This document shows, piece after piece, positions 1 to 9,292 of a stretch of DNA of 64,000 nt. Position 1 is the first letter of the stretch, and each line of letters starts with the position of its first letter. Under the pieces are notes generated by a model. The model ran no database searches, was not told the origin of the DNA, and worked only from the letters and a program-made list of their open reading frames with translations. Origin of the DNA: Chloroflexota bacterium (GTDB taxonomy: Bacteria > Chloroflexota > Limnocylindria > QHBO01); assembly GCA_040902225.1 (NCBI GenBank), contig JBBDXT010000004.1, positions 702,965 to 766,964 on the forward strand. The letters are read 5' to 3'. Position numbers and translations under genes: made by a program.

Positions 1-273
1 GGTGACCAGCCGGGCGTTCTGCCGGCCACGATCGCGGCGGTGCTGAGCGCGCGTGGCGATCGTCCGCTGGTGGCCGCGTCCGCGGACGGCGTGCTGGCAC
101 CCCCGGTGCTCATCGAGCGCACGCACTTTCACCTCGTTGATGAGCTGACCGGGGACGTTGGGCTGCGACACCTGCTGCATGAACATCCCGACTTAGTTAC
201 TGAAGTGCCGGTCCCGGCACACGCGGCGGACCTCGACAGCCCCGCCGACCTTGGCCGCATCAGCGGCCCGTAG
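1..273 (+). CDS. MobA/MocA-like nucleotidyltransferase, C-terminal part
   Basis: The frame is open from base 1 and begins Gly-Asp-Gln-Pro, the GDQP signature of molybdenum-cofactor cytidylyl/guanylyltransferase-like enzymes of the MobA-like NTP transferase fold. The remaining 90 residues contain an APPVL segment and a late DLDSPADL motif, which matches the D-[IL]-D-[TS]-P-x-D-L ending of this family. These cytoplasmic enzymes transfer a nucleotide to a cofactor or sugar phosphate. The 5' part lies outside the window, so substrate class (MocA-type CTP or MobA-type GTP) cannot be decided. The stop is one base before the ruvB start codon, which suggests co-transcription. Confidence 0.75.
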   Translation, partial: GDQPGVLPATIAAVLSARGDRPLVAASADGVLAPPVLIERTHFHLVDELTGDVGLRHLLHEHPDLVTEVPVPAHAADLDSPADLGRISGP

Positions 274-274
274 A

Positions 275-1315
275 ATGGCCGACGTGACCATCGAGCGGAT
301 CGCCAGCGCCGTCGTGGCCGAGGACGAGATCGCCCTCGAGTCGACCGTGCGGCCGAGGCGGCTCGACGAATTCGCCGGACAGGACCGCATCAAGGAGAAC
401 CTGGCGATCCTGATCGACGCCGCGCGCCACCGGGAGGAGCCGGTCGATCACATCCTCCTCTACGGACCACCCGGGCTCGGTAAGACGACCCTCGCCAACA
501 TCGTCGCCGCGGAGATGGGAGCCCAGATCCGCACCACCTCCGGTCCCGCCATCGAGCGCGCCGGCGACCTGGCCGCCGTGCTCACGGCGCTGGACAAGGG
601 TGATGTCCTCTTCATCGACGAGATCCATCGTCTCTCCCACGTGGTCGAGGAGATCCTCTACCCCGCGATGGAGGACTTCGCGCTGGACGTCGTGCTGGGC
701 AAGGGACCGGGTGCCCGCACCGTTCGGCTCCAGATCGAGAACATCACCGTGATCGGAGCCACGACCCGGGTGGGCAGCATCACCGGGCCGTTGCGCGACC
801 GGTTCGGGGTGACCTATCGACTCGACTACTACGCGAAGGAGGACCTGGAGCGGATCCTGGTCCGGAGCGCCCACATCCTCGACGTGGCACTCGATCCGGC
901 CGCGGCGGCGATCATCGCGGGCCGCAGCCGCGGCACGCCACGGATCGCGAATCGCCTACTGAAACGGACGCGCGACTTTGCCCAGGTGCGAGGCGACGGC
1001 ATCGTCACCCCCGAGCTGGCGACCGATGCCCTCGACCTGCTCGAGATTGACGATCGCGGGCTCGACGCCCTCGACCGGCAGCTGCTGCGCGCGATCGCGG
1101 AGCACCACGGCGGCGGACCGGTCGGGTTGCAGACGATGGCCGCCACCATCTCGGAGCCGGTAGAGACGCTCGAGGACGTGATCGAGCCGTACCTGATGCA
1201 GATCGGCCTATTGGCGCGCACCTCGCGCGGCCGCCAGCTGACGCCGGGCGCCTGGCAGCACCTGGGTCTCACCCCGCCGGCTCACACGGAGATGCAGCCT
1301 GGGCTCTTCGACTAG
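275..1315 (+). CDS. ruvB: Holliday junction branch migration ATPase RuvB
   Basis: RuvB is the hexameric AAA+ motor that drives Holliday-junction branch migration with RuvA in recombinational repair. The 346-residue product has the family's usual length, a Walker [10 protein letters not shown] near residue 65, a Walker B DEIHRL near residue 115, the sensor motif GATTRVG and a C-terminal winged-helix region. ATG 275 is chosen because it gives the canonical N-terminus; an upstream in-frame TTG at 251 would overlap the preceding gene. ruvA and ruvC are not adjacent in the visible part. The downstream neighbours DUF2905, queA and tgt are common companions of ruvB. Confidence 0.97.
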   Translation: MADVTIERIASAVVAEDEIALESTVRPRRLDEFAGQDRIKENLAILIDAARHREEPVDHILLYGPPGLGKTTLANIVAAEMGAQIRTTSGPAIERAGDLAAVLTALDKGDVLFIDEIHRLSHVVEEILYPAMEDFALDVVLGKGPGARTVRLQIENITVIGATTRVGSITGPLRDRFGVTYRLDYYAKEDLERILVRSAHILDVALDPAAAAIIAGRSRGTPRIANRLLKRTRDFAQVRGDGIVTPELATDALDLLEIDDRGLDALDRQLLRAIAEHHGGGPVGLQTMAATISEPVETLEDVIEPYLMQIGLLARTSRGRQLTPGAWQHLGLTPPAHTEMQPGLFD

Positions 1316-1319
1316 GCCG

Positions 1320-1535
1320 ATGTCCCCCGAGCTCGGCCGTTTCCTGGTCGTCGTCGGAATCCTGCTGGTGGTGGTCGGCGGCCTGGCGATCGCCGGAATT
1401 CGGCTTCCGTTCGGGCGCCTGCCGGGCGACATCGCGATCACCGGCGACCGGGGCGGCCTCTTCATTCCGCTCGGCACGATGCTGCTCGTCTCGATCGTCC
1501 TCACGGTCCTGTTCAACCTGTTCCTGCGGCGCTGA
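1320..1535 (+). CDS. DUF2905 family small membrane protein
   Basis: The 71-residue product has two hydrophobic segments (about residues 8-25 and 48-67) around a short polar loop holding RLPFGRLPGDI. This is the full length and hallmark motif of the DUF2905 family, predicted two-helix inner-membrane proteins. The gene follows the ruvB stop by four bases, a linkage that recurs in many bacteria between ruvB and queA. The function is unknown. ATG 1320 is the only sensible start. Confidence 0.85.
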   Translation: MSPELGRFLVVVGILLVVVGGLAIAGIRLPFGRLPGDIAITGDRGGLFIPLGTMLLVSIVLTVLFNLFLRR

Positions 1536-1660
1536 GCGGCACCGAGGGAAGGCGCGCGGAAAGGCCACCGGCGGTTCTGCCGTGGGAGTAGGATCGCCGC
1601 GGTCGCGCCCCGATCGCCCAAGACTCGGGACGGGCTCGCAGGGACGGAGGGCAGGCTACC

Positions 1661-3013
1661 GTGGACGGCATTGCGTCCTACTTCAAGTTCAGCGAGCGGG
1701 GAACGACGTTCGGTACCGAGGTCCGGGCTGGCGTAACCACGTTCATGGTCATGGTCTACATCGTGGCTCTGAACGGAGCGATCATCGCAGGACCGCTGGA
1801 GCTCGATCCGGTGGCCGTCGCAGCTGGCACGGCACTGGTGGCCGGGGTGATGACGATCGCCATGGGGCTGGTGACGAACTACCCGTTCGCCCTCGCCGCC
1901 GGCCTGGGTCTCAACGCCGCGGTCGCATTCGGCCTGACGGCACTCGGCATGACCCCCGCCCAGGCGATGGGCGTGATCGTCATCGAGGGCGTGATCATCA
2001 CGATCCTCGTCCTGGTCGGCCTCCGCGAGGCGATCATGACCGCGGTGCCACTGCCCCTGAAGCGGGCGATCGGCGTTGGGATCGGACTCTTCATCTTGTT
2101 CATTGGGTTCTGGGATGGCGGCCTGATTGTGGGCGTCACGCCCGAGTTCGCGCCGCCCCCGCCGCCCCTCGGCTTCGTCTTCCCGACCACTGCTGGCCAC
2201 TGGGTCTTCCTGCTTGGCCTGCTCATCACGGCCGCACTCTGGGCTCAAAAGGTCAAGGGCGCGCTGATCATCAGCATCGCGGTGACGACCCTGATCGCGA
2301 TCGTGCTCGGCGTGCAGAAGATTCCGGAGACCTTCAGCGTCACGCCGAACTTCGACACGCTGGGGCTCGGCCTGGAGGACCTGGGCGGCGTGTTCACCAT
2401 CGAGGCTGGCGTGCTTGCCGCACTGCTGGCCATCTTCACGATCATGCTCAGCGACTTCTTTGACACGATGGGGACGGTCACAGGCATCGCTGCCGAGGCT
2501 GGCCTGAGTGACGCGGACGGCCAGGTTCCCGGCGTGGGTCGCGTTCTGCTGGTCGACGGCCTGGCGGCCGCGGTCGGCGGAGCCGCCGGGATCAGCTCGA
2601 ACACGACGTACATTGAGAGCGCAGCCGGCGTGGCCGAAGGTGGACGGACCGGGATGACATCGGTCATCACCGGCCTTCTCTTCCTGGTGGCCATCTTCCT
2701 CGCTCCGCTGGTGCAGATCATCCCGCTCCAGGCCGCCGCTCCGGCGCTGGTGCTGGTCGGCTACCTGATGTTCACCCAGATCGGCGAAATCGATGCCCGG
2801 GATGTGTTTACCGGATTCCCGGCGCTCCTGATCATCATTCTCATGCCACTCACGTTCACGATCACAATCGGTATCGGTGCCGGCTTCGTGGCGTGGGTCG
2901 TCCTGATGGCCGTGGCGAGGCGCTGGGGCGAGGTCCACTGGCTGATGTGGATTGTCTTCCTTGCCTTCGTGATCTATTTCGCGCAGGACGTGATCCGGCC
3001 GCTCTTCGGCTGA
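1661..3013 (+). CDS. NCS2-family purine/pyrimidine permease (AzgA-like)
   Basis: This 450-residue integral membrane protein should take up nucleobases (hypoxanthine, adenine or guanine) by proton symport. It begins with a short cytoplasmic segment followed by FGTEVRAGVTTFMVM, the typical N-terminus of the AzgA branch of NCS2 carriers. About 12-14 hydrophobic segments follow, with an SDFFDTMGT motif near residue 267 and a SSNTTYIESAAG motif near residue 310 that carry the substrate-site residues. The start is GTG 1661 after a purine-rich ribosome-binding region. It is not functionally linked to the DNA repair and queuosine genes around it. The exact base transported cannot be read from the sequence. 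Confidence 0.92.
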   Translation: MDGIASYFKFSERGTTFGTEVRAGVTTFMVMVYIVALNGAIIAGPLELDPVAVAAGTALVAGVMTIAMGLVTNYPFALAAGLGLNAAVAFGLTALGMTPAQAMGVIVIEGVIITILVLVGLREAIMTAVPLPLKRAIGVGIGLFILFIGFWDGGLIVGVTPEFAPPPPPLGFVFPTTAGHWVFLLGLLITAALWAQKVKGALIISIAVTTLIAIVLGVQKIPETFSVTPNFDTLGLGLEDLGGVFTIEAGVLAALLAIFTIMLSDFFDTMGTVTGIAAEAGLSDADGQVPGVGRVLLVDGLAAAVGGAAGISSNTTYIESAAGVAEGGRTGMTSVITGLLFLVAIFLAPLVQIIPLQAAAPALVLVGYLMFTQIGEIDARDVFTGFPALLIIILMPLTFTITIGIGAGFVAWVVLMAVARRWGEVHWLMWIVFLAFVIYFAQDVIRPLFG

Positions 3014-3029
3014 CCACGCGAGTCCGATG

Positions 3030-3058
3030 GCGCCCGGCCGGGGATCCCGGTCGGGCGC
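3030..3058 (+). terminator. GC-rich terminator-like hairpin after the permease gene
   Basis: A 13-bp stem (3030-3042 with 3046-3058, one G-T wobble) closes a 3-nt loop GAT. It starts 16 nt after the permease stop codon and lies before queA. There is no T tract, so it is either a U-independent terminator or a 3'-end stabilising structure. Confidence 0.55.
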
Positions 3059-3074
3059 TACGCTGTCCGGGCCG

Positions 3075-4157
3075 ATGACTCTCGATGAGCCTGGCCCGCG
3101 CCTGCGGGTCGATGACTTCGACTACGAGCTCCCAACGGCGGCAATCGCTCAGCTCCCTCTTGAGCCACGGGACGCCGCCCGGCTGCTGGTCGTCGAGCGC
3201 GGGGCATCGGCTCCTGGCCATCCCGCGCTTTCGCATCGCACCTTCCGTGGGTTGGGCGAGCTGGTCCTCCCAGGCGACCTGCTGGTGGTCAACGACTCCC
3301 GGGTCATCCCTGCCCGCCTGCTGGCCACCCGTGGAGGCGGCGGATCGGCAGAGGTCCTTATCCTGCGTCCGATCCCGAACGATGCAGATCGCTGGGAGGC
3401 GCTGGTGCGTCCTTCTCGGCGAATCAGGCACGGGGAAACCCTGGTTCTGCGGAGCGGCGATCACGTCGAGGTGGGGGAGGGGCTCGGCGACGGAACGCGG
3501 GCGGTGCGATTCGATCGTGACCCGCACGTGGTCATGAACGAAGCCGGCGAGACGCCGCTGCCGCCGTACATCCAGGACCGCTCCACGCCCCCGGATCGCT
3601 ACCAGACGGTGTACGCCGATCCGCCCGGCTCCGCCGCTGCCCCTACCGCCGGCCTCCATTTCACGCCCGAGCTGCTCCGATCGCTCGAGGCTGCCGGAGT
3701 GGGTCGTGCCGCCGTCACCCTCCACGTCGGGCTCGACACCTTTCGGCCGCTGGAGGGCACGTTTATCGACGAGCATCGCATCCATCGCGAGTGGTACGCG
3801 ATTCCGAGCGAGACAGAAGCTGCCATCGCGCGGACCAGGCGAGAGGGAGGTCGCGTCGTCGCCGTGGGGACGACCAGCGTCCGGGTGCTCGAGACTGCGG
3901 CACGTGACGGTCTCGGCGCCGGCTGGACGGACCTGTACATCACGCCTCCGCACGACTTCCAGGGGGTCGACGCACTGATCACCAACTTTCACCTGCCGCG
4001 GAGCTCTCTCCTCGCCCTGGTCACGGCGTTTGTCCACGCCGGCATGCGCGGCGCGACGCCGCTCGAGGCGCGCGACACCCTGCTCGGCGCCTACCGCACC
4101 GCGCTGGCCGAAGGCTATCGGTTCTTCAGCTTCGGCGACGCCATGCTCATCGCGTAG
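3075..4157 (+). CDS. queA: S-adenosylmethionine:tRNA ribosyltransferase-isomerase QueA
   Basis: QueA moves the ribosyl part of SAM onto preQ1-modified tRNA to make epoxyqueuosine, in the cytoplasm. The 360-residue product shows family motifs in order: an early VDDFDYELP, VVNDSRVIPARL near residue 75, TLHVGLDTF near residue 215, AVGTTSVRVLE near residue 265 and NFHLPRSSLL near residue 305. ATG 3075 lies just inside a longer open frame and gives the normal N-terminus. tgt follows after nine bases, so the two queuosine genes form one unit. queG, queH and the preQ1 synthesis genes are not in the window. Confidence 0.97.
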   Translation: MTLDEPGPRLRVDDFDYELPTAAIAQLPLEPRDAARLLVVERGASAPGHPALSHRTFRGLGELVLPGDLLVVNDSRVIPARLLATRGGGGSAEVLILRPIPNDADRWEALVRPSRRIRHGETLVLRSGDHVEVGEGLGDGTRAVRFDRDPHVVMNEAGETPLPPYIQDRSTPPDRYQTVYADPPGSAAAPTAGLHFTPELLRSLEAAGVGRAAVTLHVGLDTFRPLEGTFIDEHRIHREWYAIPSETEAAIARTRREGGRVVAVGTTSVRVLETAARDGLGAGWTDLYITPPHDFQGVDALITNFHLPRSSLLALVTAFVHAGMRGATPLEARDTLLGAYRTALAEGYRFFSFGDAMLIA

Positions 4158-4166
4158 GCTGCCGCC

Positions 4167-5321
4167 ATGCCCGCGCCGGTCGCCTTCAGTTCTCGCGCCT
4201 CCGGGTTTGGACGGGCGCGGCTCGGTTCTCTGATCACGCCGCACGGCGTCATCGAGACTCCGCAGTTCATGCCGGTCGGGACCCAGGCCACCGTCAAGGC
4301 GCTGTCGCCCCGAGACCTTCACGCGGCGGGCGTCCAGGTCATCCTGGCCAACACCTATCACCTCTCCCTGCGGCCCGGCCATGAGCGCATCGCCCGCCTG
4401 GGTGGTCTGCATCGGTTCATGGGCTGGGATGGGCCGCTCCTGACCGATTCAGGCGGCTTCCAAGTATTCAGCCTGGCCCATCTCGGCAAGGTGGATGAGG
4501 ACGGCGTGACCTTCGCCAGCCATCTCGACGGATCGGCCCAGCGGCTGACCCCCGAGCGGGCGGTCGAGATCCAGGAGGCGCTGGGGAGCGACATTGCGAT
4601 GGCGTTCGACCAGCTCGTGGACGCCACCCTTCCCGCGACAGAGATCGCCGTCGCCATGGAGCGCACGCATCGGTGGGCTGAACGGTGCATCAGCGCCCAC
4701 ACGCGGTCGGACCAGGCGCTGTTCGGGATCGTGCAGGGCGGGGTGGATGCGGATCTCCGTCGCGAGAGCGTTGCATCGATCGCGGCGCTCCCGTTCGACG
4801 GGATCGCCATCGGCGGCCTGTCGGTCGGGGAGAGCAAGGCCCAGATGGCGGACACCCTCGACGTCGTGGCCGAGGCGCTCTCGGACGACCCGCGCGTCCG
4901 CTACCTGATGGGAGTCGGCTCGCCGCCCGACTTCTTCACCGCAGTCGAACACGGGATCGACCTCTTCGATTGCGTCCTGCCAACCCGTGTGGCTCGCACC
5001 GGGCAGCTCTGGACCAGCCGGGGGAGGCTCAACCTGCGCAACGCCCGCTTCCTGGACGACCCCGATCCGCCCGACACCGACTGCCGCTGCGAGACCTGCC
5101 GGAATCACTCGCGGGCGTACCTCGCCCACCTGTTCCGCGCCGAGGAGCTGCTCGCGTATCGGCTCTCGTCGCTCCACAACGTCACCTATACTCAGGACCT
5201 CATGCGGCGCATCCGCGTGGCCCTCGACGAGGGCTCGTACGGAACGCTGCGAGAAGCCGTCATGGCCCAGTACGGGGGCTCCGGAACGAGGTCGGATAAG
5301 GCGCCGGTAACCGACCGATAA
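4167..5321 (+). CDS. tgt: tRNA-guanine(34) transglycosylase
   Basis: Tgt exchanges guanine 34 of GUN-anticodon tRNAs for preQ1, one step before QueA. The 384-residue protein carries the expected TIM-barrel motifs: DSGGFQVFSL holds the catalytic/base-recognition Asp near residue 96, GIVQGG and GGLSVGE form the substrate pocket, and DCVLPTRVARTG holds the nucleophile Asp. The zinc site C-x-C-x2-C with a later His is present near residues 307-338. ATG 4167 is ten bases after the queA stop. No preQ1 riboswitch is visible upstream of the pair. Confidence 0.97.
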   Translation: MPAPVAFSSRASGFGRARLGSLITPHGVIETPQFMPVGTQATVKALSPRDLHAAGVQVILANTYHLSLRPGHERIARLGGLHRFMGWDGPLLTDSGGFQVFSLAHLGKVDEDGVTFASHLDGSAQRLTPERAVEIQEALGSDIAMAFDQLVDATLPATEIAVAMERTHRWAERCISAHTRSDQALFGIVQGGVDADLRRESVASIAALPFDGIAIGGLSVGESKAQMADTLDVVAEALSDDPRVRYLMGVGSPPDFFTAVEHGIDLFDCVLPTRVARTGQLWTSRGRLNLRNARFLDDPDPPDTDCRCETCRNHSRAYLAHLFRAEELLAYRLSSLHNVTYTQDLMRRIRVALDEGSYGTLREAVMAQYGGSGTRSDKAPVTDR

Positions 5322-5378
5322 GGCCACATCCGCCAGGCTCTGAGCACCTCGACCGGCCCATATCGGAGGTCCAGCGAG

Positions 5379-5537
5379 ATGGCCAAAGGCCGCGATCGAC
5401 CGCGCCACCAAGAGAAGCGCAAGCCGAAGGACAAGGCGCCAAAGATTCAGCCGGCATCGGCCTACGAGCAGCCGATGACGGTCGAGGTGATCAAGAAGAA
5501 GCGCAAGCCGCGCAGCGAACCCGGCCCGGAGGCTTGA
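5379..5537 (+). CDS. Small Lys/Arg-rich basic protein, 52 residues
   Basis: ATG 5379 is preceded by a strong ribosome-binding site GGAGGT (5365-5370) with 8-nt spacing, and the frame runs to TGA at 5535. The product starts MAKGRDRPRHQEKRK, contains a central YEQPMTVEVIKKK segment and ends PGPEA. About one third of residues are Lys or Arg. It has no signal peptide or membrane helix. The family is not recognised. Position between tgt and recA, basic composition and size would fit a nucleic-acid- or ribosome-associated small protein, but that is inference. The good Shine-Dalgarno is the main reason to call it. Confidence 0.6.
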   Translation: MAKGRDRPRHQEKRKPKDKAPKIQPASAYEQPMTVEVIKKKRKPRSEPGPEA

Positions 5538-5582
5538 CCTGAAGCGCCGCCGGGGGTGAAGAGAAAAGGAGCCCACGCGATC

Positions 5583-6653
<1,071 letters not shown>

Positions 6654-6671
6654 AGGATCCTCATCACTCCG

Positions 6672-7262
6672 ATGCCCGGACGCCGGCGGCGACGCATTCC
6701 CGATGCCGAGCGGCCCGCGCCCGACCCGGAGGCCGCGATGGAGATCGCGGTCCGATTCCTCGGTACGCGACCGCGAACGCGATGGGAGCTCGAGCGACGC
6801 CTTCGCCGGGCCACGGCCAGCGATGACGTGATCACCGCCACGCTGGGCCGCCTGGCGGCGATGGGCTACCTGGACGACACCGCCTTTGCGCGCTGGTGGG
6901 CCGAGCAGCGCGACCGCCACGCGCCTCGCGGACGACGGATGCTGGAGGCGGAGCTGCGCCAGCACGGGGTCCCCCGAGAGGTGCTCGAAGCGTTGCGCGG
7001 CTCCGAGGTGGCCGAGCCGGCCCGTGAAGGCGACGCTCTGCCGAGGAGCGAGGCCGAACGGGCGAAAGTGGCGCTCGATCGGCACCTCAAGGGCCGTCCC
7101 ATGCCCGTCGATAAGAAGGCTCGCCAGCGGATCGGCGCCTTCCTGATGCGCCGTGGCTTCGACCCGGAGACAGTGCGCGGCGCACTTCGCGCGGCTGCGG
7201 CCGAAAGTACCCCCGGCGGTAGTACTGCCGAGCCAGATGGCTTGCGGGACGAAGGTCCCTAA
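6672..7262 (+). CDS. recX: Regulatory protein RecX
   Basis: RecX binds the RecA filament and limits its growth. The 196-residue product is all-helical in character with the three-helix repeat motifs RTRWELERRLRR near residue 38, MGYLDDTAFARWW near residue 66 and GAFLMRRGFDPETV near residue 162. It starts with an Arg-rich tail. A 30-residue insert rich in Glu and Pro lies between repeats two and three. The place directly after recA supports the call. Its stop codon lies only about 30 nt before the riboswitch of the next gene, so that leader begins in the recX 3' region. Confidence 0.9.
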   Translation: MPGRRRRRIPDAERPAPDPEAAMEIAVRFLGTRPRTRWELERRLRRATASDDVITATLGRLAAMGYLDDTAFARWWAEQRDRHAPRGRRMLEAELRQHGVPREVLEALRGSEVAEPAREGDALPRSEAERAKVALDRHLKGRPMPVDKKARQRIGAFLMRRGFDPETVRGALRAAAAESTPGGSTAEPDGLRDEGP

Positions 7263-7292
7263 GGTCGCCGCAGGCAACGAGACGCGTTGTCA

Positions 7293-7384
7293 CAGGCGAC
7301 GGCCTGAAAAGGGCAAACCCATCGCGAGATGGGGGCGCAAAGCCAGGGGTCTCGGTCGACAGCCGAGATGGCCCAGCCGCCAGT
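7293..7384 (+). ncRNA. Cyclic-di-GMP-I (GEMM) riboswitch candidate
   Basis: The core reads GGGCAAACC (7311-7319), a 6-bp stem CCCATC/GATGGG capped by a GNRA loop GCGA (7324-7327), then GCGCAAAGCC (7335-7344) and a second hairpin (7350-7355 with 7363-7368). Order and spacing match the GEMM aptamer: GGGCAAACC, P1b stem with GNRA loop, ACGCAAAGCC, and a second arm; only the first base of the last motif differs (G for A). The aptamer ends about 30 nt before the start of a secreted protease gene, and the next gene encodes a GGDEF-EAL protein, which fits c-di-GMP control. Ligand identity (c-di-GMP or a variant dinucleotide) is inferred. Confidence 0.85.
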
Positions 7385-7391
7385 AGCCGCG

Positions 7392-7418
7392 CATCACCCC
7401 ACGAAAGGGGAATTGATG
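7392..7418 (+). promoter_or_regulatory. Expression-platform hairpin over the RBS and start codon
   Basis: CCCC (7397-7400) pairs with GGGG (7407-7410), and flanking CATC (7392-7395) pairs with GATG (7415-7418). The paired GGGG is the ribosome-binding site and GATG includes the subtilase ATG at 7416. This would block translation unless the upstream aptamer changes the fold. Confidence 0.5.
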
Positions 7419-9140
7419 CAGGCACTCAGCGACGTTGGCGTGGGATCGTCCGGTCGACCTGACCGTGGTGACTATCGCGCCCTTGCTATGTCCTCGGCGG
7501 CTGATCGTGGCCTGCTGCAGCGCATCGCGATCCTGTTCGGCGTTTCGTGGGATTTCCACAGGTCACCGCCCACGCCGAGCCCCAGCCTCCTCTCATCCCT
7601 GATGCCACGCCGCCTGGCTGTGGCGCTCGGCAGCCTTGCCGTGCTTGCGTCGGCCGTTGCCCCGGCCACCAGCCTCGCCTCCTCCTACGACCCGACCACC
7701 GACATCAACTCGATGTTCAACACCACCCAGTACACCGGCGCGCAGGCATGGTGGAACGCGGGCTACACCGGCGCCGGGGTCGACGTGGCGGTCATCGACA
7801 CGGGCGTGAGCCCGGTTGACGATCTGTCCGCGCCCGGCAAGGTCATCTACGGTCCCGACCTGTCCTTTGAATCCCAGACCGATGCGCTCAGGAATCTCGA
7901 CACCAACGGCCACGGGACCTTCATGGCCGGCATCATCGCGGGCCGAGGGAGCGGTGCGGTCACGGGCAGCTACGCCGGTGACTCCGCGAACTTCCTGGGC
8001 GTTGCTCCGGACGCGCGCATCCTCTCGGTCAAGGTCGGTGTCGCGGACGGCGGAGTAGACGTCTCCCAGGTCATCGCGGCAGTCGACTGGGTCGTCCAGC
8101 ATCGCACTGACAACGGCATGAACATCCGGGTCCTCAACCTCTCCTACGGGACCGACAGCGTGCAGTCGTACCTGGTCGATCCGCTTGCCTTTGCCGTGGA
8201 GCAGGCCTGGAAGGCCGGCATCTTCGTCGTGACGCCCACCGGCAATGCGGGCTACGCGTTCAAGACCGGCACCCTCGCCAATCCGGCCTCCGACCCGAAG
8301 ATCTTCGCTGTGGGCGCGTCCGACTCGATGGGCACCGCGACCCGGGCGGATGACCTGGTGGCCAGCTTCTCATCGACCGGAAGCAATGGCCGAACGCCCG
8401 ATGTCACGGCCCCGGGAGCGCACCTTGTCAGCCTTCGGGTTCCCGGCTCGTACATCGACGAGGTCTATGGCTCGACAGGCGTCGTTAGCGACACCCTCTT
8501 CCGCGGGAGCGGCACGAGCGAGGCCGCGGCGTTCGTTTCCGGGGCGGCGGCGCTGGCAATCCAGCAACGCCCGACCATCACCCCGAACGCGCTGAAGCGG
8601 CTCTTCCAGCTCAACGCACGAAGCCTGAATGGCTTCTCGAGCCTGAAGCAGGGCGCCGGCGAGATCGATCTCTACAGGATGCTGACCGCGCCGACGTACG
8701 GTGTGCCGGCTCAGTGGAAGACGATCGACTGGTCGACCGGGATCGGTTCGCTCGAGCTTTCGCGCGGGACCGATCACGTCACCCACGACGGCGTCGTCCT
8801 GAGTGGATCGATCGATATCTTCGGGCATCAGTTCGACTCCGCCGCGATGGCCCTCCTCGAGGCGGCTGGCAACAGCTGGAGCGGGGGCGATTGGAACGGC
8901 AACAGCTGGTCCGGAAACTCGTGGTCGGGCAACAGCTGGTCCGCAAACAGCTGGAGCGGGAACTCTTGGTCGGGTAACGCCTGGAGCGGGAACTCCTGGA
9001 GCGGGAACTCCTGGTCTGGCAATTCGTGGTCGGGCAACAGCTGGTCCGGCAACAGCTGGAGCGGGAACTCCTGGTCCGGCAATTCGTGGTCCGGCAACTC
9101 CTGGTCCAGCCACAGCTGGATGGGCGTCTCCTGGCACTGA
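7416..9140 (+). CDS. Secreted S8 family serine peptidase (subtilase) with Trp-rich repeats
   Basis: This 574-residue extracellular subtilisin-like protease has an intact triad: Asp128 in VAVIDTGV, His166 in NGHGTFMAG and Ser368 in GSGTSEAAA. ATG 7416 has the ribosome-binding site AAAGGGG. A hydrophobic signal segment MPRRLAVALGSLAVLAS starts only at residue 63, so either translation begins at ATG 7602 (no visible ribosome-binding site) or the signal peptide has an unusual 62-residue cytoplasmic lead. No separate prodomain is evident. The C-terminus from residue 486 is made of about 17 N-S-W-S-G pentapeptides. The upstream riboswitch suggests control by c-di-GMP. Substrate is unknown. Confidence 0.93.
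   Translation: MQALSDVGVGSSGRPDRGDYRALAMSSAADRGLLQRIAILFGVSWDFHRSPPTPSPSLLSSLMPRRLAVALGSLAVLASAVAPATSLASSYDPTTDINSMFNTTQYTGAQAWWNAGYTGAGVDVAVIDTGVSPVDDLSAPGKVIYGPDLSFESQTDALRNLDTNGHGTFMAGIIAGRGSGAVTGSYAGDSANFLGVAPDARILSVKVGVADGGVDVSQVIAAVDWVVQHRTDNGMNIRVLNLSYGTDSVQSYLVDPLAFAVEQAWKAGIFVVTPTGNAGYAFKTGTLANPASDPKIFAVGASDSMGTATRADDLVASFSSTGSNGRTPDVTAPGAHLVSLRVPGSYIDEVYGSTGVVSDTLFRGSGTSEAAAFVSGAAALAIQQRPTITPNALKRLFQLNARSLNGFSSLKQGAGEIDLYRMLTAPTYGVPAQWKTIDWSTGIGSLELSRGTDHVTHDGVVLSGSIDIFGHQFDSAAMALLEAAGNSWSGGDWNGNSWSGNSWSGNSWSANSWSGNSWSGNAWSGNSWSGNSWSGNSWSGNSWSGNSWSGNSWSGNSWSGNSWSSHSWMGVSWH
8871..9130 (+). repeat. 15-bp tandem repeat encoding NSWSG pentapeptides
   Basis: About 17 near-identical 15-bp units encode Asn-Ser-Trp-Ser-Gly with minor variants (WSGGDWNG, WSANSW, NAWSG). 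Synonymous codons vary between units (AGC or TCC/TCG for Ser, GGC/GGG/GGA for Gly), so the peptide rather than the DNA appears to be selected. Confidence 0.95.
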
Positions 9141-9292
9141 GCCGCGCAACCTGCCTAGCCGCCACTCAACGAGAAACGACGGCCTCCCCACCAATCCCTC
9201 ATTCGTCCCAGCGGCACGTGACGATCGGCGCCTCGGCAATCCAGGCAAGCGAAGGTAGGCTCAATCCGATGACCGGCCGAGTGCCCTAGACC

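Noticed and set aside
1536-1660. Purine riboswitch before the NCS2 permease
   Set aside because: No purine-aptamer junction or kissing loops can be found in the 125-nt gap.
1208-2938. Long open frame antisense to the permease gene, minus strand
   Set aside because: Low-complexity His/Asp/Arg-rich translation typical of the antisense of GC-rich genes; no ribosome-binding site and no family motif.
3014-3074. preQ1 riboswitch before queA
   Set aside because: The gap contains only the long GC hairpin; no preQ1 aptamer core is present.
5538-5582. LexA box upstream of recA
   Set aside because: No palindromic CGAAC-type or CTGT-type SOS operator is recognisable in the short gap.
7329-7415. Upstream extension of the subtilase into the riboswitch region
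   Set aside because: The extra frame runs through the aptamer and lacks a ribosome-binding site; ATG 7416 has one.
8871-9130. CRISPR-like array
   Set aside because: The repeats are 15 bp, contiguous and in frame with a protease, without spacers.
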